Assembly: GCF_003985145.1 (NCBI RefSeq)
Contig: NZ_ML133526.1
Span: 226,036 to 290,035, forward strand
Direction of reading: 5' to 3'
Origin: Rhizobium anhuiense
Lineage (GTDB): Bacteria > Pseudomonadota > Alphaproteobacteria > Rhizobiales > Rhizobiaceae
Length of the DNA: 64,000 nt
Positions 27,268-36,565 of this stretch are shown piece after piece (position 1 is the stretch's first letter; each line of letters begins with the position of its first letter). The notes below the pieces were generated by a model. The model made no database searches. It was not told the DNA's origin and saw only the letters and a list, made by a program, of their open reading frames with translations. A program made the position numbers and the translations under genes.

Positions 27268-28112
27268 ATCATATACTCCGGTTCGGACAAGGTTTGGTCC
27301 ATCGTAATACCCGGCAGGTTGAAATGGCGCCTGCCCACCTGCTTTGCCGGAATGCCGGCGACCGATGTGTAGTCGGCAACAGCATTGACGACCACGCTGC
27401 CTGCACCCACCTTGGCGCCAACGCCGATTTCGATGTTGCCGAGGATCTTGGCTCCCGCTCCAATCAATGCGCCGCGCCGCACCTTCGGATGCCGGTCGCC
27501 GGTCTCCTTGCCCGTCCCTCCCAATGTGACGTTCTGGAGGATCGATACATCGTCTTCAACGACCGCCGTCTCGCCGATGACCAGGCCGCTCCCGTGATCG
27601 AGCATGATGCTCCTGCCCATCTTTGCGGCCGGATGAATGTCGACGCCGAAAACTTCGGAGATGCGGCTCTGGATGTGTCGCGCCAGATGCAGGCGATCAT
27701 GGTGCCAGAGCCAGTGGGCGACGCGTTGGCCCTGCAAGGCCACAAAACCTTTAAAATACAGGAATGGCGTCAGGATTTCCGTGTTCGACGGATCACGCTC
27801 CTTGATTGCCGTCAGGTCCGCCGCGGCATCGGCGACAATATTGCGATTGCCGATGAACGCCTGCGCAATCACCGCCAGCAGCTCGTCATGGTCGAGGTCG
27901 TGATTGGCCAGCTTGATCGCGACCCGCTGGGCCAGCGCCTGGGCGAAACTCGCGTGATAAAGCACTGCGGAATTCATGGCGCGCGTCAGTGCTGCATCCC
28001 TAGCCGAAGCATTGACGGCCTCCGCACAAAGAGCCTCCCATATGGCGGCAACCTGAGGCGAGGGGGAGGGCTCGGTCGACAGATTGCTCAAGCTGACCAG
28101 TGGAACCGTCAT
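27264..28112 (-). CDS. cysE: Serine O-acetyltransferase
   Basis: 282 residues. Acetylates L-serine with acetyl-CoA to O-acetylserine, the carbon acceptor for sulfide in cysteine synthesis. An N-terminal helical domain (to ~150) is followed by a left-handed beta-helix with the signature DIHPAAKMGRSIMLDHGSGLVIGETAVVEDDVSILQNVTLGGTGKETGDRHPKV (catalytic His/Asp) and further hexapeptide turns. AAGGAAGG precedes the ATG. The C-terminus ends inside a RIME repeat that supplies the stop. It diverges from an FAD protein and opens the sulfur-scavenging block; a variant of the shared motif (TCTA-N8-CGGA, 28186-28201) lies 74 bases upstream. Confidence 0.94.
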   Translation of the reverse strand: MTVPLVSLSNLSTEPSPSPQVAAIWEALCAEAVNASARDAALTRAMNSAVLYHASFAQALAQRVAIKLANHDLDHDELLAVIAQAFIGNRNIVADAAADLTAIKERDPSNTEILTPFLYFKGFVALQGQRVAHWLWHHDRLHLARHIQSRISEVFGVDIHPAAKMGRSIMLDHGSGLVIGETAVVEDDVSILQNVTLGGTGKETGDRHPKVRRGALIGAGAKILGNIEIGVGAKVGAGSVVVNAVADYTSVAGIPAKQVGRRHFNLPGITMDQTLSEPEYMI

Positions 28113-28395
28113 AGCACCTTCCTTCTACAGGCGAACGTCGCGACGTCCGGCATGAGGTTAGGTGAATCCGGCCCCCGATAGATGGTCTATAATTACGCGG
28201 ATCTTCGCAGCCGCTCTAAAATTCCTCTCTTTTTTCGCAAGAACCGGGAAATTATTTCCAAGTCGTCGCATCACCCGTCACCAGTGCTCCGGAAGGCTGA
28301 AGCGAGCAGCAGCAAGGAAGCCGAGGCTCGCCAGACGCCAATGCCAAGCCGTCATCACTTGAAGTCGAATAGTGCTTGCGTTCCGGATATAAATT

Positions 28396-28412
28396 TCTAT
28401 GGTTTTAGTAGA
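28396..28412. promoter_or_regulatory. Shared motif TCYA-N9-TAGA, upstream of FAD protein
   Basis: TCTATGGTTTTAGTAGA, 67 bases before the FAD/NAD(P)-binding gene, within the 367-base gap divergent from cysE. The same pattern and spacing recur at 42680, 49337 and 49480, before other units of the block. The rest of the gap shows only AT-rich promoter-like sequence. Confidence 0.5.
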
Positions 28413-28479
28413 GAATTATGCGACCGGTCGGTTCTGATGGATACGGAGCCGAGCGATCCAACGCAGAAGGAGCCGATGA

Positions 28480-29865
28480 ATGACTCTTCTCTCGTCACGT
28501 TCTTCGAATTCGGAGAGCAGGGATGCCGACCAACTTGCAAGGATTGCGATTGTCGGCCGAGGCTTTACGGGGATCATGACCGCAATTGCTCTTTTCAAAA
28601 GAGTTGATCGGCCCTTCCATCTGGTGATGTTCGACCCACGCGCAAAGATCGATATCGGCGAGGGCATCAGTCAGCCCGGGTCGACGGTGTTGACCAGCCG
28701 CGTTCGCGACCTTTCCGTCGACCCCGAGCTGCCGGACGATTTTCGCCGATGGCTGGAAACGGACGACACGTGGCGCGATCATCTGAGCTCGGATCCTGCA
28801 GGTCTCGAACACGCCTTTGTGCCTGGAGATATTTTCAGCACCTATGTGTATAAACGCTTTTCCGAAGCCCTGACGCATCGGCCCGATGTCATCGTCCAAT
28901 TTGGCTCGGATGCGGTCACGGCGATCGACAGGCACCTGGACGGGGGGTATTCCGTTTGTCTTGGAGCAGAGCAGCGAAGCCGCTTTGATGCCGTGTTTCT
29001 CGCGACCGGTTACGGCATGCGGGAAAATTCGGACGTGGGGCCTGCCGGTGGAGCGCAAAGCGCCGTCGTGATCGGCGGCGGCATCCACGCGGTCGACAGG
29101 GCGCTCGGACTGCTGGCGGACGCCAAGATTTCCCATGTCACGTTGATCTCGGAATCGGGCTTCCTGCCTCAGTCGCATGCTCCCGCCGCCGTCGGAGCTG
29201 TTGTCACCGACCAACCCATGCCGGGGACGCTGCGCGGCGCCTTTCGTTTCCTGCGTGAGGCCGCCAGCAAAGCCGATCTGGAAGGTTCGGGATGGCAAGG
29301 CATTATGAACGGCTTTCGTTCACGTGCGCGCGATCTCTGGGCGGGATTGACGCCACAAGAGCGGGCGCGGTTCAAACGCCACGTGAAGGCCATTTACGAC
29401 AGCCATCGCAACCGCTTGCCGCCGGAGCACTATCAGCGCCTGCACCATGCGATCGCCAGCGGCGCGATCGCCGTGAGGAAAGGAAAAGTGAATTGCATCG
29501 CCACGAATGGCGTGCTGTTTTCGGCGCCGGCCGGGCTCGAGGTCCTTCCCGCAGATCTGACGATAGACTGCCGCTTCCGGCCGTCCGGGACCGATAGCCC
29601 GCTTGTTCGTTCGCTTATCGTTGCAGGCCTTGCAACGCGGGACGAACTCGAGATCGGCATCGTCGTAGACGAATGCGGGCGGACCAAGGCGAATGCGTTA
29701 CACGGGCTGTTTGCGATGGGGCCGCTCGGCCTGGGCAGCCTTCCGGATATCGATCTAGTGCCTCAGATCGTCTTGCAGAGCCATGCGGCTGCGTCGTTGC
29801 TCAACAGCTGGATTGGTGACGTGGCCAAAGGGCGGCACGTCGCCAAAGGCTTTGGCGACGTGTGA
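28480..29865 (+). CDS. FAD/NAD(P)-binding protein (HSAPF-type)
   Basis: 461 residues. An N-terminal dinucleotide site IAIVGRGFTGIMTAIALFKR and GEGISQPGSTVLTSRVRDLS are followed by a second Rossmann motif AVVIGGGIHAVDRALGLLADAKISHVTLISESG, as in the COG4529-like NAD_binding_9 family. These are uncharacterised flavoproteins, often next to luciferase-like monooxygenases or siderophore enzymes. AAGGAG seven bases upstream supports the start. In this setting it could supply reduced flavin or N-oxygenate a sulfur compound; that is inference. Confidence 0.75.
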   Translation: MTLLSSRSSNSESRDADQLARIAIVGRGFTGIMTAIALFKRVDRPFHLVMFDPRAKIDIGEGISQPGSTVLTSRVRDLSVDPELPDDFRRWLETDDTWRDHLSSDPAGLEHAFVPGDIFSTYVYKRFSEALTHRPDVIVQFGSDAVTAIDRHLDGGYSVCLGAEQRSRFDAVFLATGYGMRENSDVGPAGGAQSAVVIGGGIHAVDRALGLLADAKISHVTLISESGFLPQSHAPAAVGAVVTDQPMPGTLRGAFRFLREAASKADLEGSGWQGIMNGFRSRARDLWAGLTPQERARFKRHVKAIYDSHRNRLPPEHYQRLHHAIASGAIAVRKGKVNCIATNGVLFSAPAGLEVLPADLTIDCRFRPSGTDSPLVRSLIVAGLATRDELEIGIVVDECGRTKANALHGLFAMGPLGLGSLPDIDLVPQIVLQSHAAASLLNSWIGDVAKGRHVAKGFGDV

Positions 29866-29901
29866 AATGTATCTGCTCCCCAAGCTGAGGCCGGCTTGCC
29901 G

Positions 29902-31251
29902 TCAGGCCGTTCGCGATGCCTCGACGACCGTCGGCGACGCAAGCGGCGGCAGCTCCAGATTGGAGCGGAAATCCTCTCCGACATAATCGGTGTCGATCAG
30001 TTGGCGGCGGCGGAGTTCGGGCAGCAGACCGTTCACCAGCAGGTCCTCCTGGTCGGGGTTGCCGAAGCCGTGCAGTGACAGGACATCGAGAACGCCTGAC
30101 TGGACGCGCTCTTCGATCGCATCCGCCAGCTGCTCCGGCGTGCCGGCAACCGACCAGTGGCCGGTCTCCTGCGCCTGAATGATCAGTTCGCGCAGCGTCA
30201 GTCCCTGGCGCGCATAGCGGCGGAAGATCTCCACCCTCCCGCGCCGGCGGTTGATGCTGGTCACGTCAGGCAGCAATGTTTCCGGCAATGGCCTGTCCAG
30301 CGGCAGACCGGACAAGTCGAGATCGCCGCCCAGCATGTCGGCAAGCTTCAGGCGGCCCTGCTCATAGTCGATGCGCTCGTGTTTTTCCTTGAGCCGCCGC
30401 GCCACGTCGGCGTCGGACTCGCCGATCACCGAGTGGAAGGAATTCATGATGAAGGGCAGATTGTTTCCACGACCGAAACTCGCCGCGCGGCGGCGCAGAT
30501 CGGTCGCGAAGGCAATGGCGTCCTCGAGCTTGGGCTGCGAGGTATAGACGACCTCTGCATAGCGCGCGCCCACCGTCACCCCGGCTTCGGATTGACCGGC
30601 CTGAAACTGGACGGGGCGGCGCTGCGGCAAGGGCGGCACGTTCAACGGGCCGGCGACGCTGAAATGCTTGCCGCGATAGTCGATGCGGTGGAACTTGGCC
30701 GGGTCGATGCCGATGGCTCCGGAACCCTTGCGCTGGGCTGCGTCCCGTTCATTGGCATCATAGAGCGCATTGACGATCTCGATGAATTCGGCAGCGCGCT
30801 CGTAACGTTCTTCCGGGCTCGGCAGCGTCTCTCCGAAATTCTCTTCGCCGACGGAGGACGTCACCGCGTTCCAACCGGTGCGGCCGCCGCTGGCGTGATC
30901 CAGCGTGCCGATCTGGCGCGCCAGATTGTAAGGGTGATGGAAGGTGGTCGAGACGGTGGCGATCAGGCCGATCTCAGATGTCGCCTGGCTGAGCGCCGCA
31001 AGCGCGATGATCGGCTCCTGGATGCCGGCCGTGCCGGCAAGGCCGGCTGGGTCGATATGCAAGAGATCGGCGGTGAACAGGCCCGTGATCTTCTCGGCCT
31101 CGGCTTTGCGGGCGAGCTCGACGGCACGCTTTGCACCGGCCGAAGGCGTGGCGTCATTCGATGCGAAGATGACGCTGCTGGCGCCGGTCAGGGTCTTCAG
31201 GCGACGTTTGCGGGTAGGGGTCATGACGGATTTCTCGCAGATTGAATTCAT
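29902..31251 (-). CDS. Luciferase-like monooxygenase (NtaA/SnaA/DszA type)
   Basis: 449 residues, FMN-dependent LLM class: LTGASSVIFASNDATPSAGAKRAVELARKAEAEKITGLF, IGLIATVSTTFHHPYNLARQIGTLDHASGGRTGWNAVTS, then PEERYERAAEFIEIVNALYD, as in dibenzothiophene-sulfone, nitrilotriacetate and sulfone monooxygenases. It probably oxygenates an imported organosulfur compound using FMNH2 from a separate reductase. Last gene of a minus operon that encodes its importer; 41 bases and a hairpin separate it from the ATPase gene. The start may be 27 bases further in (31224). Confidence 0.82.
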   Translation of the reverse strand: MNSICEKSVMTPTRKRRLKTLTGASSVIFASNDATPSAGAKRAVELARKAEAEKITGLFTADLLHIDPAGLAGTAGIQEPIIALAALSQATSEIGLIATVSTTFHHPYNLARQIGTLDHASGGRTGWNAVTSSVGEENFGETLPSPEERYERAAEFIEIVNALYDANERDAAQRKGSGAIGIDPAKFHRIDYRGKHFSVAGPLNVPPLPQRRPVQFQAGQSEAGVTVGARYAEVVYTSQPKLEDAIAFATDLRRRAASFGRGNNLPFIMNSFHSVIGESDADVARRLKEKHERIDYEQGRLKLADMLGGDLDLSGLPLDRPLPETLLPDVTSINRRRGRVEIFRRYARQGLTLRELIIQAQETGHWSVAGTPEQLADAIEERVQSGVLDVLSLHGFGNPDQEDLLVNGLLPELRRRQLIDTDYVGEDFRSNLELPPLASPTVVEASRTA

Positions 31252-31262
31252 CTCTCCGGCAA

Positions 31263-31289
31263 GCGCTTGCCGGACGTTCTGGCAAGCGC
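31263..31289. other. Intra-operon hairpin
   Basis: Perfect 9-bp stem GCGCTTGCC / GGCAAGCGC, extendable by three pairs, between the ATPase and monooxygenase genes and just before the latter's ribosome site. No T-run. Probably tunes expression or mRNA stability. Confidence 0.5.
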
Positions 31290-31292
31290 CGC

Positions 31293-32957
31293 TCAGGCCA
31301 GCACCGGGACCGCATCCAGGAGGGCGCGGGTATAGCTGTGCTGCGGCGCGGAAAAGACGTGCTCGACGCCGCCCGCCTCGACGATCCGGCCATCCTTCAT
31401 CACCAGCACCCGGTCGGTGAGATGATTGATGACGCCGAGATCATGCGAGATGAAGAGAAGCGCCGTACCGGAGGCGGCCTGGAGTTCGGCAAGCAGATCG
31501 AGAACCTGTGCCTGCACCGAAACGTCGAGAGCGCTGACCGGCTCGTCCGCCACCAGAAGCCGCGGCCGCGGCGCGAAGGCGCGGGCGATTGCCACCCGCT
31601 GGCGCTGGCCGCCGGAAAGCTCCCGCGGATGACGGTGGAGATAGGCCGAACCCAGGCGCACGGCATCCAGCACTTCGCGCACGCGCTCGCGGCGGGACGC
31701 GCCAAAGATACCGACGGAGTCGAGGCTCTCGCCGACGATCTTTTCGACCGTGTAACGCGGGTCGAAGGAACTCAAGGCATCCTGGGCGATCAATTGCATG
31801 CTGGCGCGCCGCAAGCGGCGTCGGGCCTCCGGAATATTGCTCCACTGCTCGCCATCGATGAACACCGTGCCGTCGTCCGGCTCGACCAGGCCGAGGACTA
31901 TTTTCGCAACGGTGGTCTTGCCGGAGCCGGATTCGCCGACGATCCCCAGCGCCTCGCCGGCGGCAAGGTCGAACGACACGTCGTTGACGGCGAATGCGCC
32001 TCCGACCCCTCCATAACGCTTGAAGAGATTATGGGACGACAGGACGCGGTTCTGCTGGTCGATATGTTTAGCCGGCAGCGGAACGCGTAACCGCTCGACT
32101 GGTGCCGCAGGCACACACACAGTCTGTTGCTGGGAATCAGGCTCGCTTGGAGAAGACAGACGATAGCCCCGCGATCCGGCCGACGGCACCGCATCGAGCA
32201 ATTGTCTCGTGTAGGGGTGTTCCGGACGGCTGAGGATCCGGCCCGGCGGTCCCTCCTCGACGATCCTGCCATTCTGCATCACCAGCACGCGGTCGGCCAG
32301 GCGTGAGACGACAGCGAGATCGTGGCTGATCAGCAGCAGCGTGTGCCCGGCCTTCCGGCGTTCGGCCAGGAGATCGAGGATTTGCTTTTGGACGGTGGTG
32401 TCGAGCGCCGTTGTCGGCTCATCGGCAATCAGCAGCGACGGCTGCCTGGCAATCGCCGTGGCGATGAGCGCGCGCTGGCGCAGCCCGCCGGACAATTGAT
32501 GCGGATATTGCAGCAAGCGCCGTTCCGGATCGGGAATACCGACCGAGCGCAACAGCGCGTGGCTGTCCCGGCCGACATCCGGGCGCACGAAAAGGCCGCG
32601 CCTGCCGAAGGCATCCGACAATTGTTGGGAAATCCGCCGGAGCGGATCGAGCGACACCAGCGCATCCTGAAGAACGAAGCCGATCTTTTCGCCACGCAGG
32701 CGTCGCCAGTCCCTTTCACCGAAATTGAGGACGCTTTCACCATCGATGTCGAACCGGTCGGCACGCACAGTGGCGCCGACGCCGGAAAGCCCGATGAGCG
32801 AACGGGCCGTCACGGATTTACCGGAACCGGATTCTCCCACCAGCGCAACGGTCTCGCCCTTGTTGATGGTCAGGTCGATGCCATGGACGACGGCATTGGC
32901 GCCTTCGTTCTGGGGAAAGCCGATGGTGAGATTGTTGATGTGAACGACTGATGTCAC
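31293..32957 (-). CDS. Peptide-type ABC transporter double ATPase
   Basis: 554 residues with two full nucleotide-binding domains in one chain, a DppD-DppF fusion: first Walker A VGESGSGKSV, signature LSGGLRQR, Walker B LLIADEPTTALD; second Walker A VGESGSGKTT, signature LSGGQRQR, Walker B LLVADEPVSALD. Each ends in the oligopeptide C-terminal extension (HPYTRQLLDAVP; HSYTRALLDAVP). Energises import by the permease pair. It starts with GTG, marked by AGGAGG and a four-base overlap (GTGA) with the upstream permease. Confidence 0.92.
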   Translation of the reverse strand: MTSVVHINNLTIGFPQNEGANAVVHGIDLTINKGETVALVGESGSGKSVTARSLIGLSGVGATVRADRFDIDGESVLNFGERDWRRLRGEKIGFVLQDALVSLDPLRRISQQLSDAFGRRGLFVRPDVGRDSHALLRSVGIPDPERRLLQYPHQLSGGLRQRALIATAIARQPSLLIADEPTTALDTTVQKQILDLLAERRKAGHTLLLISHDLAVVSRLADRVLVMQNGRIVEEGPPGRILSRPEHPYTRQLLDAVPSAGSRGYRLSSPSEPDSQQQTVCVPAAPVERLRVPLPAKHIDQQNRVLSSHNLFKRYGGVGGAFAVNDVSFDLAAGEALGIVGESGSGKTTVAKIVLGLVEPDDGTVFIDGEQWSNIPEARRRLRRASMQLIAQDALSSFDPRYTVEKIVGESLDSVGIFGASRRERVREVLDAVRLGSAYLHRHPRELSGGQRQRVAIARAFAPRPRLLVADEPVSALDVSVQAQVLDLLAELQAASGTALLFISHDLGVINHLTDRVLVMKDGRIVEAGGVEHVFSAPQHSYTRALLDAVPVLA

Positions 32958-33826
32958 GACTGCCTCCTGCCTTCGAAGGCCAATTGCCAGCGTTTTCCGA
33001 GAACGCTGATGGAAATGACCGTCAGCGTGATGGCAAGACCGGGCCACACCCCGATCCACCAGGCGACGCGAAGATAATTGCGGGCTTCGGCCAGCATTGC
33101 ACCCCATTCCGGTGCCGGAGGCTGCGGCCCCATACCCAGAAAACTCAGGCCGGCGGCCTGGATGATCGTCGTGCCGAGGCCGATCGTCGCCAGAATGGGA
33201 ACCTGGGCTATCGCATGCGGCAGGACATGGCGGATGACCAATACGCGCGGCGTCAGCCCGAATGTTTTGGCCTGTTCGACATAGCCGCTTTTGGCGATCA
33301 CGAAGGTCTGGGCGCGCACCACCCTTGCGAAACGGGGCACCGATGCCACGCCGAGCGCGAAGATCAGGTTGACGGTGCCCGGACCGGTGAAAGAGATCAG
33401 CACCAGCGCGAGCAGCAGATCCGGAAACGAGGAAACGACGTCCAGGAAGCGCGAAATCGCCTCGTCGACGAGACCGCGGGCAAGGCCCGAGAGAAGGCCG
33501 AGCAGAGAGCCGATGACGGCGGCGATGGCAACCGCGCTCACCCCGATCAGAATGGAATAACGGGCGCCATGCACGACACGGGAAAAGACATCCCTGCCGA
33601 GATGATCGGTGCCGAACCAATGGTCGATGGAAGGCGGCAGCTGCGCCTGCAAGGGATCGGCGGCGATCGGATCGGCCGCGGTCAGGATATGCGGCCAGAC
33701 GGTTGCAACCGCTACCAGCAACAAGAAAAGCGAGGATAGGACGACGCCTGGTCGGGACAAGGCTGCGCGGAGCAGGCGGACGGTTCGGCCTCTCTCTTGC
33801 TCCGGCACTGTGGAGGAAACACTCAT
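32954..33826 (-). CDS. ABC permease, DppC type
   Basis: 290 residues, about six membrane helices. The N-terminal segment ends with HWFGTDHLGRDVFSRVVHGARYSILIG, typical of DppC/OppC, and the EAA loop is YVEQAKTFGLTPRVLVIRHVLPHA. It forms the inner-membrane channel with the DppB-type partner, overlapping that gene and the ATPase gene by four bases each. Confidence 0.92.
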   Translation of the reverse strand: MSVSSTVPEQERGRTVRLLRAALSRPGVVLSSLFLLLVAVATVWPHILTAADPIAADPLQAQLPPSIDHWFGTDHLGRDVFSRVVHGARYSILIGVSAVAIAAVIGSLLGLLSGLARGLVDEAISRFLDVVSSFPDLLLALVLISFTGPGTVNLIFALGVASVPRFARVVRAQTFVIAKSGYVEQAKTFGLTPRVLVIRHVLPHAIAQVPILATIGLGTTIIQAAGLSFLGMGPQPPAPEWGAMLAEARNYLRVAWWIGVWPGLAITLTVISISVLGKRWQLAFEGRRQS

Positions 33827-34839
33827 CGGCCTGTCTCCCTGGCGTCATCGCGCAGGCGAGGGTCGAGCAGCAGATAGAGAACATCGACCAGCGTGCTCAG
33901 CACGACGTAGATGAATGCGGAAAGCACGGCGACCGCCAGCACGACCGGCAGGTCGTGCGCCAGAACGGCGTTGACCGTGATCCGCCCAAGGCCCGGCCGG
34001 CCGAACACCGCCTCGGTGATGACGGCGCCGGACAGCAGGTTGCCGATCAGCCAGCCCGTCAGCGTGACGGCGGGTAAAGCGGCGTGCCGCAGGCCGTGCC
34101 GCAGCCGCAGCACGAGGTCGCCGGCACCCCAGCTGCGAACGGTCAGAGCGAACGGCTCTTCCAACGCCCGCTCCAGCCCCTCACGCAGGACCTGGCCGAT
34201 GACGGCGCCGAGAGAGAGGCCGAGCGACAGGGCCGGCAGCACCAGTGCGGAAAGATCCCGGTCGCCGGAGACGGGAAAGAGCTTCAGCGTGAAGGAGAAG
34301 ATGAACAGCAGCAGGATCCCGAGCCAGAAGGTTGGCGTGGAGATCAGAATGAGTTCGATCCCGCCGGCGATGCTGCGAGGCAGGCGCTTACCGGCGGTCA
34401 GGACGGCGCTCGCGACCGCAAATACCACCGCAACCACGAGGGCGGCCGCCGTCAGTTTCAAGGTCGGCAGCATCTGCGACAGGACCAGGCCGGAAACGTC
34501 GGTCTGCAGGATGTAGGAGCGTCCGAAATCGCCGTGCAGGATGCGCGAGAGATAGGAGAAATATTGCGTCAGCAGCGGCTCATCCAGACCCCACTCGGCG
34601 CGGATGGCGGCTTCCACATCAGGCGTTCGCAGCTGTTCGCCGATCAGAAGGCTGACAATATCGCCGGGGGCGAGCTGAAGACTGATGAAGCTCAGGCTGA
34701 CGGCCGCCCACAGAACCAGGATACCGGAGCCGAGCCGGGCCAGGATCTGCGACCTCAGGCTGTTGCGCTTCAGCCGGCGTCGCCGCGCGAAAAAGGCGGC
34801 AGGCGCTTCGCCCAGGACGGTCGTGTTATCGGCAGTCAT
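33823..34839 (-). CDS. ABC permease, DppB type
   Basis: 338 residues, six predicted membrane helices. DppB hallmarks: SLSFISLQLAPGDIVSLLIGEQ, EWGLDEPLLTQYFSYLSRILHGDFGRS, ISTPTFWLGILLLFIF, and EAA loop VRSWGAGDLVLRLRHGLRHAALPAVTLTGWLIGNLLSGAVITEAVFGRPGLG. AGGAG nine bases upstream favours this ATG over two earlier in-frame ones. Coupled to the next permease by ATGA. Confidence 0.9.
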   Translation of the reverse strand: MTADNTTVLGEAPAAFFARRRRLKRNSLRSQILARLGSGILVLWAAVSLSFISLQLAPGDIVSLLIGEQLRTPDVEAAIRAEWGLDEPLLTQYFSYLSRILHGDFGRSYILQTDVSGLVLSQMLPTLKLTAAALVVAVVFAVASAVLTAGKRLPRSIAGGIELILISTPTFWLGILLLFIFSFTLKLFPVSGDRDLSALVLPALSLGLSLGAVIGQVLREGLERALEEPFALTVRSWGAGDLVLRLRHGLRHAALPAVTLTGWLIGNLLSGAVITEAVFGRPGLGRITVNAVLAHDLPVVLAVAVLSAFIYVVLSTLVDVLYLLLDPRLRDDARETGR

Positions 34840-34901
34840 TGTCTGTCGCTCCTGCATTGACCCTGCGGCCACGGCCGCAGGGTTGCGTTGACGGGACTGA
34901 T

Positions 34902-36524
34902 TTATTCGCTGCGCCAGATGTCGTAGGCGCTTTCAGGCAGCTGCTTGAAGGCGCGGAAGGTGATGCCCTTCACATAATCGGCTGCCGCGACCTGATCCTC
35001 GGGCTCGTACAGCGGCAGGGCATAGGCCTGGTCGAGAATGGCGAAGCGCTGCAGGCCGGCATAGAGTTCGAAGCGCTTCTTGTTATCGAGGGTCGAGGCG
35101 GCTTCGTTTAGCCACTGCGCCAGCTCAGGCGCGGCCGCGCGGCTGTAATTGATGGTGCCGCCCTTATCCAGCGGCAGGTAGTGATATTCGATGTCGATGG
35201 CATCGGTCGGGGTGTTGGAATTGGCGATCGAGCCAAACTGACCGGTTTTGCGCCGGTCCGTATAGGTGCCCGCATCCACGAAGACGATGGCGAGATCGAT
35301 GCCCGCGTTCTGACGCGCCTGTGCCTGCAGCGCCTGCAGCAGCACGTCACGCTGGTCGCGCACGGTGGCCTGGGCCTGGACCACCTCGATGGTCAGCCGC
35401 TTGCCGTCCTTCGTGCGGAAACCGTCCGCATCGCGGGCTGTCCAGCCTGCTTCGTCCAGGAGCCGGTTGGCGAGCTTCGGATCGGCGCCGTAAACCTTTT
35501 CGATGCTCTTGTCGTAGAACTGCGGATCGATCGGGGAGGTGATGCCCCAGGCCCGCGTGCGCTCGCCGCGATAGACGGCTTTCAGCACGGCATCCACATC
35601 GATGGACGCGACCAGCGCTTTTCGCACGTTGATATCCTGGGTCGGCCCCCAGGTGACGTTGAGGAAGAGCGAATAGGGCGTGCCGGTGTTCAATGCGGTC
35701 TGATAGCTGAAATCGGCATTTTCCTTGAACAGCGCCGCATCATTGCCGGAGATGCCTTCGATCACGTCCACCTGGCCTGAGGTGAGCGCTCCGGCCCGCA
35801 CCGAGGATTCCGGCAGGAAACGATAGGTCACTTCGTCGAGATAGGCCGGCCCCTGATGAGCGGCAACTTTCGGCGCCCAGTTATAGGAGGGGTTTTTGGC
35901 GAACTGGATTTCCTGGCCCTTGGCGTAACGCTTCAGGATGAAGGGTCCGGTGCCAGCGATTTCAGGTCCTCCGGACTTCAGCTGCGAAGAGGCGAAAGCG
36001 GAAGGAGACAGGATTTCCAGGCTGGCGACATAGTCGAGGAAAGGAGCATAGACTTGGCTGAGCGTGAAGGAGACGGTATCGTCGCCGACGGCCTTCACTT
36101 CCGCGATGCGCGAGACCGGACCGGCGCTGACACTGCCGGAATAGGCCGCGTCCTTGAGCTTGGTGAAATTCGTCACGACGGCTTCAGCGTTCAGTTTCTG
36201 GCCGTCGGTGAAGGTGACGTCATTGCGCAGCTTGAACGTGTAGGTCTTGCCGTCCTCGGAAATCTTGTACTCGGTTGCCAGCCACGGGACATATCCACCC
36301 TCGGCCGTTCGGGCGAGCAGGGATTCATAGGCGTTGCGCAGCAGAAGCTTGGTCTTGTCCTGGCCGTTCAGTTGCGGGTTGAGCGTGGCGGGCTCCGTTT
36401 CGACGCCCCATGTCAGCTTGCCGCCGCTGACAGGTTTGGCGTCCTCAGCAATGGAAAGAGCCGGCAGCATGGAGGCCGCAAGCACGGCTGCGGTCACGGT
36501 CAGGAACTGTCTGCGGATAAGCAT
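34902..36524 (-). CDS. Peptide-type ABC substrate-binding protein (copy A)
   Basis: 540 residues, SBP family 5. The N-terminus MLIRRQFLTVTAAVLAASMLPALSIA looks like a Tat-type signal (RRQFL). Family body: GGKLTWGVETEPATLNPQLNGQD, EDGKTYTFKLRNDVTFTDGQKLNAEAVV, GTGPFILKRYAKGQEIQFAKNPSYNW. It delivers ligand to the permease in the periplasm. A tandem paralogue of the next gene, with long identical stretches. An upstream in-frame ATG at 36569 overlaps that gene's stop (ATGA) but would extend the signal peptide. Confidence 0.88.
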   Translation of the reverse strand: MLIRRQFLTVTAAVLAASMLPALSIAEDAKPVSGGKLTWGVETEPATLNPQLNGQDKTKLLLRNAYESLLARTAEGGYVPWLATEYKISEDGKTYTFKLRNDVTFTDGQKLNAEAVVTNFTKLKDAAYSGSVSAGPVSRIAEVKAVGDDTVSFTLSQVYAPFLDYVASLEILSPSAFASSQLKSGGPEIAGTGPFILKRYAKGQEIQFAKNPSYNWAPKVAAHQGPAYLDEVTYRFLPESSVRAGALTSGQVDVIEGISGNDAALFKENADFSYQTALNTGTPYSLFLNVTWGPTQDINVRKALVASIDVDAVLKAVYRGERTRAWGITSPIDPQFYDKSIEKVYGADPKLANRLLDEAGWTARDADGFRTKDGKRLTIEVVQAQATVRDQRDVLLQALQAQARQNAGIDLAIVFVDAGTYTDRRKTGQFGSIANSNTPTDAIDIEYHYLPLDKGGTINYSRAAAPELAQWLNEAASTLDNKKRFELYAGLQRFAILDQAYALPLYEPEDQVAAADYVKGITFRAFKQLPESAYDIWRSE

Positions 36525-36565
36525 TTCGAATTTCGTCTCCCTTTTGAAAGCTGACGCAGGTCGGC

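Noticed and set aside
27047..27307. 86-codon frame with a GGGGAG site before it
   Set aside because: No family resemblance, and its second half is RIME repeat sequence and antisense cysE.
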